Below the pieces are notes generated by a model. The model did no database searches, was not told where the DNA came from, and saw only the letters and a program-made list of their open reading frames with translations. Positions 57,701-64,000 of a stretch of DNA of 64,000 bases are shown here, piece by piece. Every line of letters starts with the position of its first letter. Position 1 is the first letter of the stretch. Position numbers and translations under genes: made by a program. The DNA is from Streptococcus sp. HMSC078D09 (lineage in GTDB: Bacteria > Bacillota > Bacilli > Lactobacillales > Streptococcaceae). Where the stretch lies: NCBI RefSeq assembly GCF_001813675.1, contig NZ_KV813678.1:1-64000 (forward strand), written 5' to 3'.

Positions 57701-57772
57701 AGAAAGCACGTAAGTCGTATTCATACTTACTGAAGGTTAGAAACAATAGATCCCTCTTAAAGGAGAAGAAAC

Positions 57773-58552
57773 ATGAAAAAAACAATTGAGACAAGTTTCA
57801 AACGAATCGAAACAAAATATATCGTCGCAAAAGATGACGTGAAGGACTTGATCAAAGACTTAAAAGAATACGTCGTAGAAGATGATTACCCAACCTCAAC
57901 CATTTCAAACATTTATTTTGATACGGAAAATTTTGATGTCATTCAAGATGCTCTTGCAAAACAACACCGCCGTGAAAAAATTCGGATGCGGACTTATATA
58001 GAAAAACCTCAAGCAGACAGCCCAGTGTTTCTAGAGGTGAAGTCAAAAGATGAAGAAGGAATTGGCCATAAATTCCGCCTAGTCGCTACTTCGCAAGCCA
58101 TTATCAACTTGATGACAGATGGGACAGTAGATCATCAGATACAAGATCCAGACTTAGTGCAAGAGATTCAGAGATTGCGCAAACGTTATGGTCATCGATT
58201 GGAACCACGGATGTTCATTTATTATGATCGTTTGTCTCTCAAAGAAAAGAAATCCATTCAGGGTTATCCTTATCAGAAGATTCGCGTGACAATCGATCAA
58301 AACTTAGTCTTTCGAGACCAGGCTGTTAGCCTTTTTGGTGGGAAGAAAGGAGAACCTCTACTAGAGGATGACTTCGTGATCATGGAAATTAAGGCTCCTG
58401 GCCAAGAACCTAAATGGCTAAAGGATATTTTAGAGAAGTATGGTTTGGTGAAACAGAAATTTTCAAAATATAGCTGTGCTTATCATAAATCACAAGGCTT
58501 GGATTATGCCCCAAGACCAGTTCAAGAAACGGTAGGTGCTGCCTATGTCTAA
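57773..58552 (+). CDS. VTC-domain protein (polyphosphate polymerase-like)
   Basis: 259 residues forming a CYTH/VTC-type triphosphate tunnel domain: RIETKYIV at the start, SNIYFDTENFD, KIRMRTYIEKP, VFLEVKSKDEEG and VIMEIKAPG provide the alternating Glu/Lys/Arg residues that line the tunnel. Eukaryotic Vtc4 makes polyphosphate; activity of bacterial VTC proteins beside DUF4956 genes is not established. No membrane segment, so it may act at the membrane through its DUF4956 partner. The next gene overlaps by 8 bases. Confidence 0.88.
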   Translation: MKKTIETSFKRIETKYIVAKDDVKDLIKDLKEYVVEDDYPTSTISNIYFDTENFDVIQDALAKQHRREKIRMRTYIEKPQADSPVFLEVKSKDEEGIGHKFRLVATSQAIINLMTDGTVDHQIQDPDLVQEIQRLRKRYGHRLEPRMFIYYDRLSLKEKKSIQGYPYQKIRVTIDQNLVFRDQAVSLFGGKKGEPLLEDDFVIMEIKAPGQEPKWLKDILEKYGLVKQKFSKYSCAYHKSQGLDYAPRPVQETVGAAYV

Positions 58553-59228
58553 TCTATTTGATTCTATTTTTAATAATGCCACAGCAGCGGTGGATCCCTT
58601 GCGCTTACTGCTGGCCCTTTTGGTCAGCCTCTTTCTAGGGTTGGCCCTATCTTGGACCTATAAATACCGAACACTTTACACTCGAGAGTTTGTCATTAGT
58701 TTGACCTTGCTTCCTTGTATGATGACCTTAGTGATCTTTTTGGTCAATGGAAGTTTGGGAACCTCGATTGCAGTGGCAGGGACCTTTAGTTTGATCCGTT
58801 TTCGTTCGGCTACGAGTGGTTCGAGAGAGTTGATTGCCATTTTCTTAGCTATGATTATAGGATTGGCTGCAGGTTCGGGCTATCTTTTATTGGCCATTTT
58901 ATCAACTCTCTCTTTACTAGGGGTGTGGCTGGTATTAGAGAACAAACAGAGTAAGGCAGACCATCAACGGCGCCGCCATTTGACTATTACCGTCTCAGAA
59001 CAAGATTCTGTTGCAGAACAAATCAGTCAGTTGTTGGACCAAAGTTGTTCAGAAATTGACTTTATTTCTGTCACAACGGCCCAAGCTGGAGAACAACTGA
59101 CCTTGAACTACGAGGTAAATATGAAATCGAACATCGATGATTTTGCTCTTGCCAATCTATTGATTAGCAAGATTGAAAATTGTGATGTCGCTCTGACAAA
59201 GAAAGCGAAGAAAAGAAAGAATCTATAA
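58545..59228 (+). CDS. DUF4956 membrane protein
   Basis: 227 residues with about four transmembrane helices (roughly residues 17-35, 44-66, 69-85, 96-130) including a conserved SLIRFRSATSGSRELI loop, then a cytoplasmic C-terminal domain (HLTITVSEQDSVAEQI...). DUF4956 proteins pair with VTC-domain proteins in many Firmicutes; function unknown. ATG at 58545 overlaps the VTC stop codon region by 8 bases, so translation is coupled. Followed by a terminator. Confidence 0.88.
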   Translation: MSNLFDSIFNNATAAVDPLRLLLALLVSLFLGLALSWTYKYRTLYTREFVISLTLLPCMMTLVIFLVNGSLGTSIAVAGTFSLIRFRSATSGSRELIAIFLAMIIGLAAGSGYLLLAILSTLSLLGVWLVLENKQSKADHQRRRHLTITVSEQDSVAEQISQLLDQSCSEIDFISVTTAQAGEQLTLNYEVNMKSNIDDFALANLLISKIENCDVALTKKAKKRKNL

Positions 59229-59231
59229 CGG

Positions 59232-59256
59232 CTATCCTACTTTAGGATAGTTTTTT
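59232..59256 (+). terminator. Terminator after DUF4956 gene
   Basis: Hairpin CTATCCTA / TAGGATAG with a 3-base loop and six T residues. Confidence 0.92.
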
Positions 59257-59261
59257 AGGAT

Positions 59262-59293
59262 TTTAAGAACTTTTTAAGAAAAAGTGGTATACT
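59262..59293 (+). promoter_or_regulatory. CiaR box and promoter of S41 peptidase gene
   Basis: TTTAAG-AACTT-TTTAAG (59262-59278) is a perfect CiaR consensus. Nine bases later comes TGG-TATACT region with -10 TATACT at 59288-59293. Same layout as htrA. Confidence 0.82.
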
Positions 59294-59320
59294 GTTTCTA
59301 AAAAATGGAAGGAATCCCTT

Positions 59321-60580
59321 ATGAAAAAGACTGCTATTTTTGAAGATGTCGTCTCTATTATGACCCATGATTCATCTACCATCAAGGATCGAAAAGGATG
59401 CGATCTAGAGCCTTTTCGAGAAAACATTACAGATGATATGACAGATGATGCCTTTCTCTATCAAGTTAAGACTTACCTAGCTAGTTTTGGGGTGATCGGG
59501 CATGTTTCCTTTCGAGATAAAAAGGCCAGTCCAAAAGGGTTTCTTTTGAGAATAAACGGACAGAAACTGTATGTTGAGGAAGCTAATGAAGATACGGGTC
59601 TTCAAGTAGGAGATCAGATCCTAGGTTTGGATGGAAGTGACTTGGATCAGATAGCTTCTCTTCATAAAGACTATTTTATCAGTAAGACCCCTGAAAGACA
59701 CTACCGAGAATGGGCGGATTTGGTCTCTCAGTCAACGAGTGTCACCCTGCTTCGAGAGGGGATAGAAAAGACCATTGAAGTAGTCCCTAGTCGAGAACCG
59801 ATCCAAGATCAGATTTTTTGGAAAAGATTAGACGATGAGATTCTTTATCTTCGTCTGGATAACTTTATGGATGAAGGAGCCATTAGTCGGGTATATCAAG
59901 AGTGTTTACCGATGATGACGGAAGTCAAGTTTCTTCTCATTGATGTTCGACAGAACGGCGGAGGGACAGATTCTTTATATATCCCTCTGTTACATCTAGG
60001 CTTAGAGAAGGATCAGGGCTATGATTCGCTTGACTGGGATGATGATGGCATGGAAATTCTCTACACAGAGCGCAATGTTGACCTGCGCTTGAAAGACTTT
60101 GAGGACTGGATGCAACAGGAAGAAATTAGTCCCGAAACAGTTAAGCTACTTGAAGATATGAAAGAGAATTTGATCCACCATCGGGGGAAAGGCTATGTAC
60201 CGTATCAGCAAGAAAGCGAGGAATTCTTCCCAGAGGTTAGAGGTGGCCACTATCCTGAACAGATCTTTATCTTATCAGATATTTATTGCGCTTCTTCTGG
60301 GGATAATTTTGTTCAGATGATGAAGCAGTTTAAGAAGGTAACGGTGGTGGGTCGACCAACTCTCGGGATTTTAGACTATTCTAATTGTTGTACAGTTGAT
60401 TATGGCAATTTTTGTTTAATGTTTCCCACTTCTCGCTGCTTAAGCGTGGATCAAGGTAAAGGGATGACGGATCAGGGTGTTCTACCCGATATAGAGATTC
60501 CTTGGACACCTAGCCATTTCGAGAGAGATGTGGATCTGGACAAGTGTCTGGAGTTGATTCATCAGGGGACTGTGAAATAG
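59321..60580 (+). CDS. S41-family peptidase, apparently cytoplasmic
   Basis: 419 residues with a PDZ-like region (VEEANEDTGLQVGDQILGLDG, about residues 84-104) and a C-terminal-processing-peptidase fold: LLIDVRQNGGGTDSLYIPL and the nucleophile motif CASSGDNFVQMM, with GRPTLGILDYS after it. No signal peptide or transmembrane helix is visible, unusual for S41 proteases, which normally act outside. The start has AAGGA 7 bases upstream. A perfect CiaR box precedes it, hinting at envelope-stress control. Substrate unknown. Confidence 0.88.
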   Translation: MKKTAIFEDVVSIMTHDSSTIKDRKGCDLEPFRENITDDMTDDAFLYQVKTYLASFGVIGHVSFRDKKASPKGFLLRINGQKLYVEEANEDTGLQVGDQILGLDGSDLDQIASLHKDYFISKTPERHYREWADLVSQSTSVTLLREGIEKTIEVVPSREPIQDQIFWKRLDDEILYLRLDNFMDEGAISRVYQECLPMMTEVKFLLIDVRQNGGGTDSLYIPLLHLGLEKDQGYDSLDWDDDGMEILYTERNVDLRLKDFEDWMQQEEISPETVKLLEDMKENLIHHRGKGYVPYQQESEEFFPEVRGGHYPEQIFILSDIYCASSGDNFVQMMKQFKKVTVVGRPTLGILDYSNCCTVDYGNFCLMFPTSRCLSVDQGKGMTDQGVLPDIEIPWTPSHFERDVDLDKCLELIHQGTVK

Positions 60581-60686
60581 AATAGGATTTCAACCAGAAA
60601 ACTGATTAAAGAAAAATACTTTTGTTAGACAGCTTGAATGATCTGAAATGATAACGTTTTCTACGACATTCTCACTATGTTTAAAA

Positions 60687-60716
60687 TTGCTTACTTGGTA
60701 TAAAAAATGGTAAAAT
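60687..60716 (+). promoter_or_regulatory. Promoter of dlt operon
   Basis: TTGCTT (60687-60692), 18-base spacer, TAAAAT (60711-60716), about 34 bases before dltX. No CiaR-type repeat is visible in this promoter. Confidence 0.6.
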
Positions 60717-60749
60717 AGTGAGTAACAATCAAAATGAAGAGTGAAACTT

Positions 60750-60878
60750 ATGAAACATAAAACACTTTATAAATTTATCGGGCAGACGGTCTTGTATTTC
60801 GCCATTTTCCTAGCCCTACTTTATTTCTTTAGTTACCTTGGTCAAGGTCAGGGTGGCTTTATCTACAACGAATTTTAG
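60750..60878 (+). CDS. dltX: DltX, small teichoic-acid D-alanylation protein
   Basis: 42-residue protein MKHKTLYKFIGQTVLYFAIF... with one transmembrane helix and the conserved C-terminal GGFIYNEF motif of DltX. DltX is required for D-alanylation, working with DltD/DltB at the membrane; its C-terminal Tyr/Phe motif has been proposed to take part in D-alanine transfer. 18 bases before dltA. Confidence 0.93.
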   Translation: MKHKTLYKFIGQTVLYFAIFLALLYFFSYLGQGQGGFIYNEF

Positions 60879-60896
60879 AAAAGGAGACTCCTAACC

Positions 60897-62447
60897 GTGT
60901 CAAACCAACCAATTACTGATATGATCGAGACAATTGAACGTTATGCGCAACTACAACCAGACTATCCGGTTTACAATGTCCTTGGTGAGGAACATACCTA
61001 TGGCCAATTGAAGGCTGATTCAGATAGCTTGGCTGCCTACATTGACCAAATGGGACTTCCTGAAAAGTCACCTGTAGTGGTCTTTGGTGGACAAGAGTAT
61101 GAAATGTTAGCAACCTTTGTAGCCTTGACAAAATCTGGCCATGCCTATATCCCAATTGATAGCCACTCTGCCTTGGAGCGCGTGTCTGCCATTGTTGAAG
61201 TAGCAGAGCCAAGCTTGATTATCGCCATCAATGAGTTCCCAATTGAAAACCCAGCTGCTCCAATCATGTCCTTGGAGCAAGTGAGTGAAGCTTATGCGGC
61301 TCAGCATGCCTATGACTTGCAACATCCGGTCAAAGGGGATGATAACTACTACATCATCTTTACCTCAGGGACAACCGGGAAACCAAAAGGGGTGCAAATT
61401 TCGCACGATAACTTGCTCAGCTTTACCAACTGGATGATTACGGACAAGGAATTTGCAACGCCAGAGCGTCCGCAAATGTTGGCGCAACCGCCCTATTCTT
61501 TTGACTTGTCTGTCATGTACTGGGCACCGACCTTAGCTCTTGGAGGAACGCTTTTTGCTCTTCCATCAGCTATCACTCAAGACTTCAAACAACTCTTTGC
61601 GACGATCTTTTCTCTTCCGATTGCTATCTGGACTTCAACACCATCTTTTGCAGATATGGCTATGCTGTCTGAAGATTTCAATGCTGAAAAGATGCCAGGT
61701 ATCACCCATTTCTACTTTGATGGGGAAGAGTTGACCGTTAAAACGGCTCAGAAATTGCGCGAGCGTTTCCCAAATGCACGCATCATCAATGCCTACGGCC
61801 CAACGGAAGCAACTGTAGCTCTTTCGGCTGTAGCCGTAACAGATGAGATGTTAGCTACTTTGAAACGTCTGCCAATTGGTTATACCAAAGAAGATTCTCC
61901 AACCTTCATCATTGATGAGGCAGGCAACAAATTGCCAAATGGTGAGCAAGGGGAAATCATCGTGTCTGGACCAGCCGTTTCAAAAGGTTATATGAATAAT
62001 CCAGAGAAAACAGCAGAAGCCTTCTTCGAATTTGAAGGTCTTCCAGCCTATCATACGGGAGATGTCGGAACCATGACGGATGAAGGCCTTCTTCTCTATG
62101 GTGGTCGGATGGACTTCCAAATCAAATTTAACGGTTATCGGATCGAGCTAGAGGATGTCTCTCAAAACTTGAACAAATCGAAGTATATTGATTCAGCAGT
62201 CGCAGTACCGCGTTATAATAAGGATCACAAGGTCCAAAATCTCTTGGCCTATGTCATCTTAAAAGAGGGCGTCAAAGAACAATTTGAGCGCGAAATTGAT
62301 ATCACGAAAGCCATTAAAGAAGATTTAGAAAATATCATGATGTCTTATATGATGCCTTCAAAATTCCTCTATCGTGACAGCCTGCCATTAACACCAAACG
62401 GGAAAATCGACATCAAAGGGTTGATTAGCGAGGTTAACAACCGATGA
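60897..62447 (+). CDS. dltA: D-alanine--D-alanyl carrier protein ligase DltA
   Basis: 516-residue adenylation enzyme that activates D-alanine and loads it on DltC. The AMP-binding core [16 protein letters not shown] is clear, and the C-terminal domain ends [13 protein letters not shown] with the catalytic Lys. GTG start with AAGGAG 10 bases upstream. Length normal. Overlaps dltB by 4 bases. Confidence 0.97.
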   Translation: MSNQPITDMIETIERYAQLQPDYPVYNVLGEEHTYGQLKADSDSLAAYIDQMGLPEKSPVVVFGGQEYEMLATFVALTKSGHAYIPIDSHSALERVSAIVEVAEPSLIIAINEFPIENPAAPIMSLEQVSEAYAAQHAYDLQHPVKGDDNYYIIFTSGTTGKPKGVQISHDNLLSFTNWMITDKEFATPERPQMLAQPPYSFDLSVMYWAPTLALGGTLFALPSAITQDFKQLFATIFSLPIAIWTSTPSFADMAMLSEDFNAEKMPGITHFYFDGEELTVKTAQKLRERFPNARIINAYGPTEATVALSAVAVTDEMLATLKRLPIGYTKEDSPTFIIDEAGNKLPNGEQGEIIVSGPAVSKGYMNNPEKTAEAFFEFEGLPAYHTGDVGTMTDEGLLLYGGRMDFQIKFNGYRIELEDVSQNLNKSKYIDSAVAVPRYNKDHKVQNLLAYVILKEGVKEQFEREIDITKAIKEDLENIMMSYMMPSKFLYRDSLPLTPNGKIDIKGLISEVNNR

Positions 62448-63697
62448 TCGAGTTTTTGAAACAGCTCCCTCATTTAGAACACTATGGAACACCGATCTAT
62501 TTTATCTACCTCATTCTAGCTTTTTTGCCGATTTTTGTGGGCCTCTTTTTCAAAAAGAGATTTCCGGTCTATGAAGGACTGGTGAGTCTGATCTTTATCA
62601 TTTTGATGCTGACAGGTTCGAATCTCAAGCAAATTTATGCCCTGCTCTTTTACGTAGTCTGGCAAATCTTGATTGTGTATTCCTACAAAATCTATCGTCA
62701 GAAAGCGGACAACAAGTGGATTTTCTATCTTCATTCCTTCTTGTCTGTCTTGCCCCTGATCTTTGTTAAGGTAGAGCCAGCGATCAAGAACGGACACCAA
62801 TCCTTGTTTGGATTTTTAGGGATTTCGTATTTAACCTTCCGAGCTGTCGGAATGATCATCGAAATGCGAGATGGTGTCTTGAAAGAATTCACACTCTGGG
62901 AATTCTTACGCTTTATGCTCTTTATGCCGACCTTCTCAAGTGGGCCGATTGATCGTTTCAAGCGTTTTAATGAGGATTATAACGCTATTCCTGAGCGTGA
63001 AGAATTATTGGATATGTTGGAGCAAGCTGTTAAGTATATCATGTATGGCTTCCTTTATAAATTTATCCTAGCTCATATTTTTGGCCACTTATTGTTAGGT
63101 CATGTGCAGACCTATGCCTTGTCTCAAGGTGGATTCTTCAATATCGGAACGCTGGGAGTCATGTATGTTTATGGCTTTGACCTCTTCTTTGACTTTGCAG
63201 GGTATTCCATGTTTGCTTTAGCAGCTTCCAATTTGATGGGGATTAAAAGTCCCATCAACTTTGACCGTCCTTTTAAATCACGTGATTTAAAGGAATTCTG
63301 GAATCGCTGGCATATGAGTTTATCTTTCTGGTTCCGTGATTTCGTCTTTATGCGTCTCGTAATGGTACTGATGCGCAATAAAGTGTTCAAGAGCCGGATT
63401 ACCACCTCAAATGTTGCCTACATTATCAATATGTTGGTCATGGGCTTCTGGCACGGGGTGACCTGGTACTACATCGCTTATGGGCTCTTCCATGGGCTTG
63501 GACTGGTCATCAATGATGCTTGGATTCGTAAGAAAAAGACCATCAATAAAGAAAGAAAAGCAAAAGGATTGGATCCTATACCGGACAATCGTTGGACCAA
63601 AGCTTTAGGGATCTTTATCACCTTTAACACAGTGATGCTGTCCTTCCTGATTTTCTCAGGATTCTTGGATCAACAATGGTTTCCAAAATTGAAATAA
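62444..63697 (+). CDS. dltB: D-alanyl transfer protein DltB (MBOAT)
   Basis: 417-residue membrane-bound O-acyltransferase with about eleven or more transmembrane helices that moves D-alanine across the membrane. The catalytic His is in [15 protein letters not shown] and the conserved [14 protein letters not shown] segment is present. ATGA overlap with dltA. Confidence 0.97.
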   Translation: MIEFLKQLPHLEHYGTPIYFIYLILAFLPIFVGLFFKKRFPVYEGLVSLIFIILMLTGSNLKQIYALLFYVVWQILIVYSYKIYRQKADNKWIFYLHSFLSVLPLIFVKVEPAIKNGHQSLFGFLGISYLTFRAVGMIIEMRDGVLKEFTLWEFLRFMLFMPTFSSGPIDRFKRFNEDYNAIPEREELLDMLEQAVKYIMYGFLYKFILAHIFGHLLLGHVQTYALSQGGFFNIGTLGVMYVYGFDLFFDFAGYSMFALAASNLMGIKSPINFDRPFKSRDLKEFWNRWHMSLSFWFRDFVFMRLVMVLMRNKVFKSRITTSNVAYIINMLVMGFWHGVTWYYIAYGLFHGLGLVINDAWIRKKKTINKERKAKGLDPIPDNRWTKALGIFITFNTVMLSFLIFSGFLDQQWFPKLK

Positions 63698-63712
63698 AAG
63701 GAGAATAGAAAA

Positions 63713-63952
63713 ATGGATGTAAAATCACAAGTAATTGAAATTATTGACGAATTGTTTATGGAAGATGTCTCAGACATGATGGATGAGGATCTCTTTGATG
63801 CGGGTGTCCTTGATAGTATGGGAACAGTCGAATTGATTGTAGAACTGGAAAATCGCTTTGGCATCCGTGTTCCTGTATCTGAATTTGGACGTGATGATTG
63901 GAATACTGCGAACAAGATCGTAGAAGGTGTAACGGAGCTTCAGAATGCTTAA
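63713..63952 (+). CDS. dltC: D-alanyl carrier protein DltC
   Basis: 79-residue acyl-carrier-type protein; the phosphopantetheine-accepting Ser is in [17 protein letters not shown]. Carries activated D-alanine from DltA to the DltB complex. GGAG ribosome site 7 bases upstream. Overlaps dltD by 8 bases. Confidence 0.97.
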   Translation: MDVKSQVIEIIDELFMEDVSDMMDEDLFDAGVLDSMGTVELIVELENRFGIRVPVSEFGRDDWNTANKIVEGVTELQNA

Positions 63953-64000
63953 GCGTTTGTGGCTGATTTTAGGGCCCGTATTTTGCGCGCTCCTCATGGT
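63945..64000 (+). CDS. dltD: DltD, 5' end only
   Basis: Eighteen codons are visible before the window ends: [18 protein letters not shown], the start of the N-terminal membrane anchor of DltD. It overlaps dltC by 8 bases, which is the conserved dltC-dltD junction. Partial; identity rests mainly on operon order. Confidence 0.85.
   Translation, partial: MLKRLWLILGPVFCALLM

Noticed and set aside
60649-60662. TGATAACGTTTTCT as a CcpA cre site before the dlt operon
   Set aside because: Two mismatches to the consensus including a terminal position; not convincing.

Overview
The window is a chromosomal segment of a Streptococcus centred on the replication origin. The evidence is the dnaA-dnaN gene pair with many DnaA boxes, parB-htrA-rlmH-comDE on one side, the dnaN...pth-mfd-divIC-tilS-hpt-ftsH-comX run on the other, low G+C, and protein sequences very close in feel to mitis/sanguinis-group streptococci. 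A species such as S. parasanguinis or a near relative is plausible, but I cannot fix it from the sequence. I see no prophage, insertion sequence or CRISPR array; this is mostly core genome.

Layout. 1-12 kb (minus strand): an outward rRNA-type promoter at the edge, the competence sigma factor gene comX, tRNA-Glu, ftsH, hpt, tilS, a class-A beta-lactamase-like protein, a tiny ORF, divIC, rqcP, mfd, pth and ychF. 12-18 kb: a lipoprotein gene, then the origin block DUF951-dnaN-dnaA-parB-htrA with DnaA boxes in three intergenic regions. 18-21.4 kb (plus): rlmH, tRNA-Arg, comD, comE, tRNA-Glu and tRNA-Asn; no comC can be found. 21.4-30 kb: yfhO, an ABC-F ATPase, trpS, guaB, recF and yaaA. 30-36 kb (plus): two M16 peptidase-like genes, a short rodZ, pgsA and the ECF transporter module ecfA1-ecfA2-ecfT. 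36-40 kb: two secreted LysM proteins flanking a HAD phosphatase and the serine dehydratase genes. 40-48 kb (plus): mnmA, a NUDIX gene, mnmG, gdpP, rplI, dnaB and veg. 48-51 kb: a TPP-riboswitch-controlled thiamine-precursor ABC transporter. 51-55 kb: rpsD, then a TetR regulator divergent from a YhgE/Pip membrane protein. 55-60.6 kb: an intergenic repeat, a DUF4947 lipoprotein, and a poorly characterised cassette (Cthe_2159-like lipoprotein divergent from a VTC-domain protein plus DUF4956 membrane protein), then an S41 peptidase without a signal peptide. 60.7-64 kb: dltX-A-B-C and the first codons of dltD (D-alanylation of teichoic acids).

Connections. Competence genes comX and comDE sit about 19 kb apart around the origin; a 21-bp-period direct repeat upstream of comX fits a ComE site. 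Four sites matching the CiaR consensus NTTAAG-N5-WTTAAG (one of them degenerate) precede htrA, the VTC/DUF4956 operon, the S41 peptidase gene and sdaAB, suggesting a shared envelope-stress regulon. ParB has clear parS-like sites inside tilS, yfhO and ecfA1 and a fourth near 55.3 kb. A palindrome TTTACA-N4-TGTAAA recurs in several intergenic regions and I cannot assign it to a regulator.
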